From: Schizophyllum amplum
Taxonomy: Eukaryota; Basidiomycota; Agaricomycetes; Agaricales; Schizophyllaceae
Length of the DNA: 64,000 nucleotides
Direction of reading: 5' to 3'
NCBI GenBank assembly: GCA_007026445.1
Contig: VDMD01000005.1
Location: 992,001-1,056,000, forward strand
Both the position numbers and the translations under genes were made by a program. Below the pieces are notes generated by a model. It searched no databases and was not told where the DNA came from. It worked only from the letters and a program-made list of their open reading frames with translations. Below, in pieces: positions 54,216-64,000 of the stretch (position 1 is the first letter of the stretch; every line of letters begins with the position of its first letter).

Positions 54216-57200
54216 CTAAGAGGCTGCGGCGCGGACCACCATCTCCTCCAGCGCGATGGCTTTGTATACCTCGTTCTCGCTTCCTGCGCCCTGCACCGCC
54301 GCCCACACGGCATCGTCCAGGATGTAGACCAGCAGTCCGCCCTTGCCGTCTGCTGTGCGACTGACACGAAACAGTGGCATCCGCGAGAGCTCGTGCGCTC
54401 TCCCTGCTGGGATGAACAAGAGATTGTGCGATGCCGCAAATTCCTCCACGATAGAGCGGAATGTGATCTCCTGTGTCCTCGCCGACGGACGTGCCGCAGC
54501 CACCGGCTTCGCTGTCTTCGTCGCTGCCGCGGCTGCCTGCTCGGCACGGAAGTCGGGCTTGCGCAACTTCGCAGGTGCATCAGGCCCGAGCTCGATCGCG
54601 TCGTTCATCAGCTGCAAGCCGCGCGTGAAGCCCTTCTGCACGCCTGGCAGGTTCTGCACGTCCTCCGGAAACGACCCCTTCCAGAAAGTGTACCACTGCG
54701 TGACCTCCTCGTAGTTGACGCGCGGCTGCACGAGCCAGACGTGCAAGATGTCGAGCCACTTTGGGAAGAACTCCGTTTCCAGAAGCTGCGCGAAGACCGA
54801 GCCGCGGAAGAATGGCGCCCAGACCAGTACGCGTTGCAAAGGCTCCATCTTCTGGTCGCGCGGGTTGATGCGGAAGTCGTCGCGGAGCGAGGCGCCGAGC
54901 TTGGGGACGATGTACTTCAGGAGCATGAGGTCCCACTCCCCGGCGTCGAATACCTCTCGCCAAGCGGCCAGGCCCACCGGGATATCCTCGCCCGCCGACC
55001 AGCTTCGAAGAACGTTCTTGATCTTCCGCCGTGCGTCGCTCAGCAGTTCTTCCATCCGGAGCCCAACGTGCGGAAGCCATGGGAAAACGATAGCCTGCAG
55101 CGATGTCTTCTCCTTCTTATGGTTCCAGTCCGAGACAGCCTTGTGGACCTTGGGTAGGATGAGCTGGTCGAGGAAGTTGTCGCGGATGAATGGGGGTAGG
55201 AAGGTGGACCACGTCTCGTACAGCTTGACGGCAGGCGTCGCTTCGTGAGGGGACCAGCTGTTATTGATGGCCGAGCGAACCCGAGGCAGCCAGACATTCC
55301 ACAGCAGGCTCTCGAAGGGTGTCATGGGGGTTTCGCTGGGAAGGGATGTAAGTAAATGTGTGAACACAAGATCGTCAACACTCACATCACGACCGGGGTT
55401 GCGGGAATCACCCTGGAGCCAAATGACTCCAGCTGCGTCTGCGGAGGCTTGGTGACGTCCGCATTGACGCGCAGCGCGCGCCGCCAGTTCCGTAAAGTAG
55501 AAATGAAGGCGGCCGGGTCTTGCAATGGGTCCCACCCAGCGACCAGCCGGCGGAAAACGGGCGCAATGGCAGCCACGACAACCTCGTCCAACCGATATTT
55601 GTCGAAATCCTTCGGGAATTGTTCCGTCAATTTGACGAGCAGAGGGTCGAAGGCGTCAAGCGAGGCCTCGTAGCTCGATGCGACTTCCTTCGACTTTGCT
55701 CCGATATCATTAGCGACGATCTGCACCCGTTGAAGTGCTGCAATGACTATCGGAAGCGGTGAGCTGACGCCTCGATATAAGAGAGTATGATACCCACGGT
55801 CTGCCTCTACTTCGATCTTCTTGCGTAGGCGACTGTCCTCTCCGACATTATACTTCTTGCGTTGCTCGAGGGATCTGGCTTCGCGCGCAAGCCCGTCCAG
55901 CTCGCTCTTGCACGACTCCGCAATGAGACGTATATTGTGCCGCACCTCTGGTATGCGCGCTGCGTCGTTCGTGATATTCCAAGAGTTGATAGCGACGTCC
56001 GCGAGGGACGAGACCTCTCTGGGCTGTGAACCATTGATCAACCTCCTTGCATGGGTAGTAGTAGGACATGACTCACCACCGCGCCCGTGGCGTCGATGAT
56101 CTGTCCCACACCAGCGGTGACAGACACATCTTCGCCCGCCTCCTCCAAGATCTGCTCGTAGGTTTTGTGCTGGACCTTTGTCTTGACCTTTTTCGGTTTC
56201 TTCCACGCGTCGGCGCGGCGCTCCTTCTGTTCGCGCTGCTTCTTGACGCGTGGGTCCCGCTCCTCCTCGTCATCACTAACCCCGTCCCCGCGACGGCGCG
56301 CCTCACGCTTCGCCTGGTCGGTGCGCTCGCGGAAGCCTTTGAAGGCGATACCCATCTGCTTGGGACGCATCTTGGTCTCGATCGGGGTGACGATACCCTC
56401 TCCGGTGGTACCGAGCCCGGTGCCCGCCTCCCAGCCCATTTTCTGGAGGAGGCGGGCGCCGAAGGTGGAGGAGATGTTGGTGAAGTGGGCGCGCTCTTGG
56501 GCGGTGAGGGCGGGCTTGCGAGGGGCTGAGGACTCGCGGAGGAAGGAACGGCGGGGAGCAGCACCGCCGAAGGCCGTGGGGACATCGACCTCTGGTGCAG
56601 GAGTGGATGTGCCGGTGGAGGGGGGGTTGGACTCGACAGGGTCGGGCTCTGCACTAGAGCCAGGTCCGTCGCGCGCGCCTATCCCGGCCCCTCTGCCAAA
56701 GCCGGCCATTGCGCCGAGTCCACCCTTGGCGCCGATTCCTCCTCTAGAGCCGATGCCGCCTTGTGAGCCAAAGCCACCTCTTGAGCCAAACCCGCCTCGC
56801 GCACTGAAACCGCCGATCCCTCGCGCCCCATCCCACCCAGCGTCGGTTGCGGCGCGCTTCCTCATCCTCCTCCTCGCGCACCCGTGGGGAGACGGCCCTA
56901 GAAGGTGCGGATTCAGAGTCATCGGACGCTGCGCCGTTGTCGTCGTCCTCACCCTCGGGCGCGTCCTCGTCCATGCGCATGTTCTCCTCCGCGCGCATGT
57001 CCTGATCGAGGTCGACTTTCTTGTCCCCTGACACAAAGGCAGGCGCCTTCGTCCAGTCGCGCCGGCGACTAGTAGACGCCGTAGGCTGCTCGTCGTCTGA
57101 ATCGTCAAAGTCTTGCCGCCGGCGCTTGCGCTTGTGAGGATTGCGAAAGAGTTCGCGCTCGGCTCGGACGTCAGCGTTTCCCTCGTCGTCATCGTCATCT

Positions 57201-57268
57201 AAGTCGTCGTCCGAGCCGCCAGATGAGTCGAAGATATCGTCTTCTAGCAGTCTACGTCGGCGGGCCAT
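54216..57268 (-). CDS. G-patch splicing factor, TFIP11/Ntr1 (Spp382) family
   Basis: Activates the helicase Prp43 to disassemble the intron-lariat spliceosome; nuclear. MARRRRLLEDDIFDSSGGSD opens the conserved acidic TIP N-terminal region, followed by RKRRRQDFDDSDDEQ, then a run of Gly-rich repeats (GGFGSRGG, GGIGSRGG, GGLGAM). The G-patch is GARLLQKMGWEAGTGLGTTG followed by GIVTPIETKMRPKQMGIAFK. KTYEQILEEAGEDVSVTAGV and an intron lead to the GCFC-like helical domain: LTEQFPKDFDKYRLDEVVVA, FESLLWNVWLPRVRSAINNS, WLPHVGLRMEELLSDARRKI, EVTQWYTFWKGSFPEDVQN and MNDAIELG. The C-terminus IVEEFAASHNLLFIPAGRAH is also conserved. A one-base frame change occurs near 56850, just before the Gly repeats. 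Otherwise intact, ~960 residues. Confidence 0.9.
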
Positions 57269-57465
57269 GGTGGTAAAAGAACAGGTAGAGATGCATCAGT
57301 CCTTGCGTCTATGTCACGCCGACACGTGAGCTGTTCAAGCCAATGCTCTCAATGTCATTGTTTAAGTACCGGCGTTCTGTGTGTACAAGACCGCCTGACT
57401 GTCGATGGACAGGTTTGTATACACGACAACTCCAGATATGGGACAATAGCTTCATGAAATTCTGC

Positions 57466-59279
57466 TCAAGGCATCATATCCGCGCCCCCTTCGCCCTCGT
57501 CCGACTTCGCGCGCTTGCTCTCGCGCTCTTCCTCCACCCCTCCGTCCGCCGCTGCCTTCCTTGCCAGTACAGCCGACTTGTTCTTCATGCGGCCCATCTG
57601 GCGCTTAGTCATCTGCTCCGTGTCCGGCGCCGGTGTCGCGTCCCCCTCATCCTCCGGTACCGGCAAGTTGAACTTGGGCATTGATGCGAGCGCGCTGTAT
57701 AGGTCGAGCACATCGAGCTCAGCATTTGTCGCGGGGTGTAGACATGCTTTATTGAGGGTAGCGAGGACAGGAGGTGGGTGGCGGCTTCGGTGAGCTGGAT
57801 GAAAATTTGTCAGGCCAAAGAAACATACGTGAGAGGAGACAGGAACGAACATTTCCGTCAGTGAATTGCAGGCAGCGGGTTGCGGTGCGGGCTTCTAAGG
57901 TCTCGTCGCCCCATTGGAAATCGAGGCTAACGAGGATACGGCCGTCGGCGAGGACTGCGAAGTCGAGCACGGGAAGGCCGAAATCAAAGGCCTGCACGCC
58001 TGCTGGAGCATTCTCTGCGAAGGGGCATGCATATAACGCAGTCGCACTGCCCGCTCCATAAGCATGCTTTCCTCGCTCGAAGAAATAGTACTCACCCGAC
58101 TGCGCTGAACACGATGTACGGTGGCTGGCCGTACTCCCCACCCACGCTATCGATCTTGTGCACGACGAGCACGGTCTTCCCCTCCTCTTCCATTTGCGGC
58201 TCCTCGCTAGGTTTGTCCGTTGCCTGCTCCGCAACCTCGTTCTCCCCCGCAGCCTTACCCTTGCCTTTGCCCTTTCTCTTTTTCTTGCGCGGCGCCGTCC
58301 CCTCCCCGCCCTCGCCCCACTTCCGCTTCAGTGATTTGACCTTGATCGTCGGCTCCACCGCGTCCAGGACGGGGATCTCCCGGACCAGTGCCCCACTCAT
58401 CCAATCCCACACACGCAGGACCGGATCCCCGCCCCCAGAGATCAACCTGTCAGGCGCCGACGCCGGTATGTGCAGCGCGGAGACAAATCTATACATGTCA
58501 TTTAGCTTGAAGCGACCTTGGGTGTAAGAGAGGCGACGCACTTCTCATTCCCCAGGCAAAAGGACTCTATTTGGTACGCCTGTGGGTACCAGCTGACGCG
58601 GATGTGCTCGTCGCGATCGGCGGTGATGATGTAGCGCTCGTCTGGCGTCAGGATGCACGCTGTAAGAAGGGAGACATGGCCGAGGACGAGATCTCCGTCA
58701 GAGGGGTTCTCGTGCGACGCCAGGCCGTCCTTCTCCTTCTTGCCCTCGTCCTTCTTTTCTGCGGGCGGGTGAAGCGGATACCTGAGGGAGTGAAACTGAT
58801 CAACGGAGGGGATATGGGAAGGGTGGAAGAGACGCACGCGAAAACATCTCCAAACTTGTCCGCGACGATGATAGTCTGCCCGTCCTGCGTGAACCGCACG
58901 TCTGTTGCTTTCTTCGGGAGTTCTCTGCCTCGCTTAATCAGCTAACATCCTCGGACCTGCGCGTCCACCACATACCTCTCGCTCAACAGCTTCAGGTCTC
59001 CACTTCCCAGACCCGCAAGCACTTGTCATCTGAAGAGGTGGCCAGATGCTTCTGCGATCTGTCTACTGCTGCTACGCGGATGGGTCCCCCCTTCGCCTTG
59101 TCCGACCTTCGCGCTCGGCAATTGACGCGACGAGGGCGCCTGTGCTAATCTTCAATCAATACAGCAGCGGGCACGGCATGCAATTCGACGAACTCGGTGT
59201 CCAGAACGCTGATATGAGGCCCTGACACGCATATTGTGCGCGACGAGCCCGGCAGCAGGTGAGTATGGGGGAACGACAT
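57466..59279 (-). CDS. trm82: tRNA m7G46 methyltransferase non-catalytic subunit TRM82 (WDR4)
   Basis: Beta-propeller partner of Trm8/METTL1 that makes m7G at tRNA position 46; nuclear. The start at 59279 gives MSFPHTHLLPGSSRTICVSG, then after an intron GALVASIAERE and PIRVAAVDRSQKHLATSSDD, CLRVWEVET (blade 2), KATDVRFTQDGQTIIVADKF with GDVFAFPL, LGHVSLLTACILTPDERYII, TADRDEHIRVSWYPQAYQIE, FVSALHIPASAPDRLISGGG, DPVLRVWDWMSG, a Lys-rich insert (APRKKKRKGKGKGKA), and ALYACPFAENAPAGVQAFDF. The C-terminus is basic. ADRDEHIRVS-W and the FCLGHxxFV-like position match TRM82 (here FCLGNEK before the splice). Frame changes near 59108 and 58995 imply one missing base each. Six or more short introns. 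TFIP11 lies ~200 bp downstream. Confidence 0.82.
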
Positions 59280-59574
59280 GGCCGATCACAGTGATGTGAT
59301 GACGATCACTGCTGCAGGAAATTTAGACAAGTCGCGGTCACGTGGACCGATTCGCATTCTTTCCTCCACCTCGACTCCCACACCAACTTCCGCGTCAGTA
59401 ACCCAATATGCATTCAGACTTCCATTAGCTATTCGAAAAGCAACAATTCACAACAAAGCAATCGATGTACATAACGTCCATAATATCCTACTGTGCCTAC
59501 TGTATTGTAATCTTTCTTCGAGCGGAACACACTTCCTCAGATGCAGGCAAGGAAAGCTCACGAGAAGGAGCTCT
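59280..59574. other. Short head-to-tail gap, probable TRM82 promoter
   Basis: Just under 300 bp between the TRM82 start and the stop of the HECT ligase, both minus strand. It must carry the 3' end of one gene and the promoter of the other. No TATA-like box is evident. Confidence 0.4.
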
Positions 59575-62500
59575 CTACGAGAGGTGGAAGCTCCCCACGC
59601 CCTCCTGCATCGCCGTCCGCAGCTTCTCCCGCATGACCTCCTTGGAGCTGTATTCAGGCAGCTTGAGGTAGTTGACACAAGTCATCACGCTCGGAGGTAG
59701 TCGTCCGCCTTCAGCGGGCCTCATGCGGCTTGCGCACCACCGTCAATGGCGGATTCAGGCCGCGGAATCCTAAATCCCTCGTCAGCTTCACTCTCAGGGT
59801 CTCAACAACCAGATACTCACCCCCGATGGGCAACTTGGGGCTTCCGGTGATGAACTGCAGGTACATGCGGCGCGTCGATGCGTCGTAGCCCGACATGATC
59901 TCGACCAGGTTCCTGATCGACCGGCTCTCCGAGTTGAAGCCATGGTCCGCTTTGAGCGCCTCGTTGAGTGCTGGAGCAGTCATCAGCACATCAAAACACT
60001 ATCGGCGACTGAGCAACTCACTTTCAGCGCTCCAATCCTCATCGCCGTTACCGAAGAGCATGACCAGCTCGTCCGCCGTGAAAGCACGCAGATCACTGAT
60101 GGGGAACACCTTCGAGAAGCCCTCGCGGAAAGCGGCCGCTTGCTCTTGCGTGCCCTTGCCGAGGATGGCGTCTAGGATGTCTTGGACATACTGGTCGACG
60201 TTCTCTGCGGTCACGGCGATGTTGCGACCACCAGGCTGCGAGGACACGGCATAAGCCGACAGATACAAAAGAAGGGAACAGAACACGTACGCGTAGCTCG
60301 ATGTCATACCCAGGCAGCGTGAAGTCGAGAGCAAGATCTTCGATACTGACACCTTCCACCATGGCAACCTTCTTGGCAAGCTACGGGGCGATGTTAGATT
60401 GTGCTGGTTTATGTTGTTATGCTGCCATACCTTGTCTTGCGGCTGCTTGCCTGCGACAATGTTCTGGATCTTGACCAGCGAATCCGCAAGCTCCGGATCG
60501 ACAAGCTAGCCAAAAGTTGAGTCCTGCGCTCCCGTACAAACCCAAACCACGTACCCTGAGTGCGGCAACAGTCACGGGTACTTCCTCCCCAAGGACCAGC
60601 TTCAAGAACACCTTGTTGAAGGTCAAGTCGATGATGCGCGAGTCCAGCATAGCCTTGGCCACAAACTGGCCAATGACACGCAGGAGGTGTGTGCGTTTGC
60701 TACAAAGTACGTCAGCAGCCATCGTCAACATGTCGCGCCACATCAACTTACTGTCCGCCGTCATTCGCGATGTCCTCCGAGCCCATGGGCGCAGGGTACA
60801 GGCCCCTGGGATGGTCGACGTAAAGCGAGCTACCCGTCACATCCGCGTCCCTCCATAGCTTGAGATCCTTCCGCGCAAACTCCTTCGACACCAGCGCATA
60901 GAACTCTAGTGTCGGGCCCAACCCGGTGCCAACCTCCTCGAAGTACTCCACCTCCAGGACGCTCGACGACGATCCATACAGCTCGAACACCTTGACCGCG
61001 CTCTCCAGGATGTGCTTGCGCGAGATGCGCACCTTCTGACGCTGCAATCTCCCGAGGAAGCCGATGCCATCGTCCCGGCGCGACGTGTCTTGCCCGCGCG
61101 ATTGCTGCGCCTGCCACTTCAGGATGAGCCGCGCATAGCCGAACGAGGTCGACTGCAGGAAGTTGTAGCGCGTGGCGAAGGGGAAGAGGAAGGGGAAGTG
61201 CTGCGGAAGGTCGAGCGCCCAGTCTGGCAGGCAGGAGCTGGCGACAATCATGGGCTCCTCAAGCTGCCGTGTAAGCTTTGCGGTGAGCTTGTTATTGACG
61301 AAGGAGGACTCTGGCAGAGTGCGTTTGTCGCCGATGAACGCGGTTCGCTCGCCCTCGATCAGGTTGAGGTCATGGAAGGCACGCAAGAGGCGCAGGATCT
61401 TCGCATGTGCAGCATCATCAGGAACAGACGTCAGCGTCGGGCTGGGGGCTCTGCTCTTGGTAGCGGTCTCAGAGGTCTCGGAGCGAGCTTCTTTGTCGGT
61501 CAGTACGTGTTCTTGCACGAATGTCTTCGACTTACTATCCGCGGCACCCGTCACCTTCTTGAACTTGACGGTATACACACCCTGCCAAAACATCGCAGGA
61601 ACCATAGGAACGCCGGTCTTCTCTTTCTTGCGCATCTCCTGCTGATGAACAGCGCCGTAGATGGTCAAGTCCAGGGGCAGAGCTTGGTCATCCATGGAGA
61701 ATTCAAGATGCCAGTCCGTCGGTTTCGCCTTGAGCGCAGCTGCGTAAGACGGCTTTGCAGAGGACGCGGGTTTCGCAGCCTCTTTGGGGAGATGGGGCGT
61801 CGCCACTCGTGTCCCGTCCGGGGTCTGAGCTTCGACATTGGAGCCGTCTGAGTAGCCCTTGTCAGTACAACAAGCTGAAATAAATACAAGCACATACCAT
61901 CCGCTACGTTCAAAGTAACCGTCTTGTCGGCAACGGAATTGTCTGGGTCCTCGTCATCATCGAGCACTTCTGCATCGACCTCGTCGTCGGTGAAATCCGC
62001 TTCCAATCCGGAGTCCACGAGGTTTCCAAGGAGACCTTCGGGAGCTTCCGAGGTCGGCGTACCCCCAACGGGTGCGGATGCTGACACACCAGGCTCCGTA
62101 GGTGGAATGGCCGGCTCTCCCGGAGCCGAGTGCGTACCGTCGCCAGAGCCGCCTGCCTTGGCGAGTCGTTGGCTCCTTCGACGACCAATGACAGGCGCAG
62201 AGGCGGACGTGGATGCCGCCGTCGGTGCCGGCGCCGACGGCGATGGCAGCTCGTCGCGCAGACGACCCAACCCACCACTAGCAAGTGCAGCTGCAAGCAT
62301 GCTTGTGAACGATCCAGGGCCACGGCCTAGTATACCGCTGACCCGTGGGCGTAGGTAGTCGTGAAGAGCCTGGAAGGTGGCGATCGCATGGATGGAGACG
62401 ACGATGTTGTGCAGGTTGCGCGGGATGTCGGAATCCTCGTCCGCGACCAGACGTAGCCGAAGCTGACGGGCTAGAAGGGATGGGGAGCTACGCTTGGAGT

Positions 62501-64000
62501 CGTCTATACCCTGCGCAACTGTGATGACATCGAACGATTCCATCCTCGTTAAGCTTTCCTGCAACTTCTTGACAATTGTGGCGTACGGCGACTGGCTCTG
62601 ACCAAAGCCTTTGACGCGGCGCCCAGCAAAAGACTCCAGGAAGAGCTCACGACGCTTCTCGACGGACACTTCAATGTATAATCAGCACCTGAAAGCCTAC
62701 ACAAGTCAGAAAAAAACTCACGAGGGCTCTCGGCTTTGTCGGTCATGAACTGAAGCAAGACGTCCACGAGCCCGCTTTGCAGCAGCTCGAAGCTCGACAC
62801 CGACGTATGCGGGGACGCAAACAGCTCTGCGAGTTCGTGAAGCGCCGTTGATATCTTCTTCTCGGTCGCGCTCGGGTTCGACAGGGTCTCCACGATACGG
62901 CGCAAGTTGGCGAACGAGTCATCCTCGGCATCCTTCTCCTCCCCAGCGATGTACTTGAACTTCATGACGCGTGAACGGAGTGTGATGGCGTCCTCCGGGT
63001 CGAGTGCGAGCGATGTGAGTTTCTTGTATCCTGGAATGCTCGTCGGGACGACTGGCGGCGGAGGAGGTGCGCTGACGCTGGCCGACTCAGCATTAGAGCC
63101 ATCAGACGGCTCCTTGTCCTTTGCGTCCTTGTCCTTGTCCTTCTTCGAAGAGATAAGGTCCCTTGCCGCGAGACTCTCGATCTCGTGGAAGACACCCTCC
63201 CGACGGAAGGACGGCTTATACAACGCAGGGACGCGTGCAAGCAACAAGTCGACTAGTTGCAAAGCGCCGATTACGAGAGACGGATGGTCACGAGAGGACA
63301 ACACAGAGGATACGAAGCCGGCAACAGGAACGAACTGGATAGAATGTCAGGCAAGGCCATGTCGCTCAGAACGTGTGTGTACTTACAGTCAAGACCTGCT
63401 GGATGCCATCCGCGTCCAAGAAGCTCACTGCCTTCAAGAGGCCCGTGAGGGTCTTCGTCCGCAGAGAGATGTTCACGCTGGCCGCGTACACGTCGATCAA
63501 GATCGGAACGATGAGCTGCATGAACGTGCCGACGACTTCAGGATGCGAGCGCATGAGCTCGGTACGTTCGGACACCGGCGCAGGCGCTGTAGGTTTAGGC
63601 GTTGTGTCATCGACCTGTGCTTGAGCTGACGACCCTGCTGCCGCCTCACCTGGCTCTTCCGTAGTTGGGGTCGAGGCGGCCGTGGCGGGCTCAGGAAGGA
63701 GCATGGCAGCAACAAGTGGCGCCTGAGCAGCTTGGCGTGCCGCCGCTCGCTCGGCCTTCGCCTTCGCCTTGACGAGACGCGCCAAGGACTTCTCTGTGTA
63801 GCTCTTGTGGTCGAAGACGCCGTCTGAACGGTCAGTCAGCAATAGTTCCCTTGCCTCTTCTTGGAACGACGCACCTTTCGGTAGAGGAGGCATCAGCTCC
63901 GAGATGAGGCTCAATGCCTCTTCGACCTGCTCTTTCGGTCGGTGTGCGAGATTCTCCATGACAGTCATATCCGCGAGGCCACCACCAAGGCCCTGTCCAC
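59575..64000 (-). CDS. ufd4: HECT E3 ubiquitin ligase, UFD4/TRIP12 family (5' end outside window)
   Basis: Ligase of the ubiquitin-fusion-degradation pathway. The 5' end is cut by the window edge; the visible sequence opens in the armadillo-like region ([60 protein letters not shown]). It continues with [59 protein letters not shown] and a long acidic/Ser-rich linker. The HECT domain spans roughly 61.2-59.6 kb: [77 protein letters not shown] (here [15 protein letters not shown]), [13 protein letters not shown] ([20 protein letters not shown]), [13 protein letters not shown] and [20 protein letters not shown]. The catalytic Cys codon is 59677-59679. The end is [11 protein letters not shown] at 59575-59577. 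Many short introns; no frame break noticed. Confidence 0.9.

Noticed and set aside
1..64000. CRISPR array, bacterial operon, phage or giant-virus insertion
   Set aside because: No regular spacer-repeat pattern; nearly all genes carry fungal introns and belong to eukaryotic families.
54216..64000. TFIP11-TRM82-UFD4 run as a functional gene cluster
   Set aside because: The three are unrelated housekeeping genes in the same orientation; tight spacing is normal in fungal genomes.

Overview
The window is nuclear DNA of a filamentous basidiomycete, most likely an Agaricomycete. The grounds are: moderately GC-rich sequence; genes packed on both strands; many short GT-AG introns (mostly 45-60 nt); TATATAAG boxes 70-200 nt upstream of several starts; and gene families typical of mushrooms and polypores (an NLR-like NB-ARC/TPR protein, F-box/LRR and WD40 proteins, hexose transporter, fructosyl-amino-acid-oxidase-like enzyme). 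The species was not identified. There are no CRISPR arrays, operons or convincing tRNA/rRNA genes.

Layout. 0.9-3.9 kb: a six-exon minus-strand NLR (helical N-terminal domain, NB-ARC, TPR). 5.9-9.0 kb: convergent RPB4 and PUS1. 11.1-15.4 kb: D-xylulokinase and an AAAP/AVT amino-acid transporter, both full of single-base frame breaks. 16.0-22.0 kb: an unidentified fungal protein with a nucleotidyltransferase-like motif, a ~389-bp inverted-repeat element, and an R3H-domain protein. 23.1-31.2 kb: the Pol delta subunit Cdc27/POLD3 with its C-terminal PIP box, a DUF202 membrane protein, a Ser/Arg-rich hypothetical protein and an 84-residue membrane/coiled-coil microprotein. 31.8-37.8 kb, all minus strand: PIF1 helicase, TIM44 and holocytochrome c synthase. 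40.3-42.2 kb: an intact MFS hexose transporter. 42.2-46.6 kb: gene-free, holding a 446-bp TA-flanked MITE with nearly identical arms. 46.6-54.1 kb: a WD40 protein, a small basic protein with a 99-bp tandem duplication, an FAD amine oxidase and an F-box/LRR protein. 54.2-64.0 kb: a tight minus-strand run of TFIP11/Ntr1, TRM82 and the 3' portion of a UFD4/TRIP12-type HECT ligase that runs off the right edge.

How genes relate. These are mostly independent genes. Loose themes are RNA metabolism (RPB4, PUS1, TRM82, TFIP11), DNA maintenance (POLD3, PIF1), mitochondria (TIM44, CYC3) and sugar use (xylulokinase, hexose transporter).

Most striking cross-cutting observation: about thirty isolated single-base frame breaks, mostly missing bases in homopolymers, interrupt otherwise well-conserved genes, while other genes (RPB4, POLD3, hexose transporter, the NLR) read cleanly. 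This looks more like uneven base-calling quality than gene death. No clearly new multi-gene system was found; the best candidates for new biology are the NLR, the lineage-restricted protein at 16-18.7 kb and the two inverted-repeat elements.
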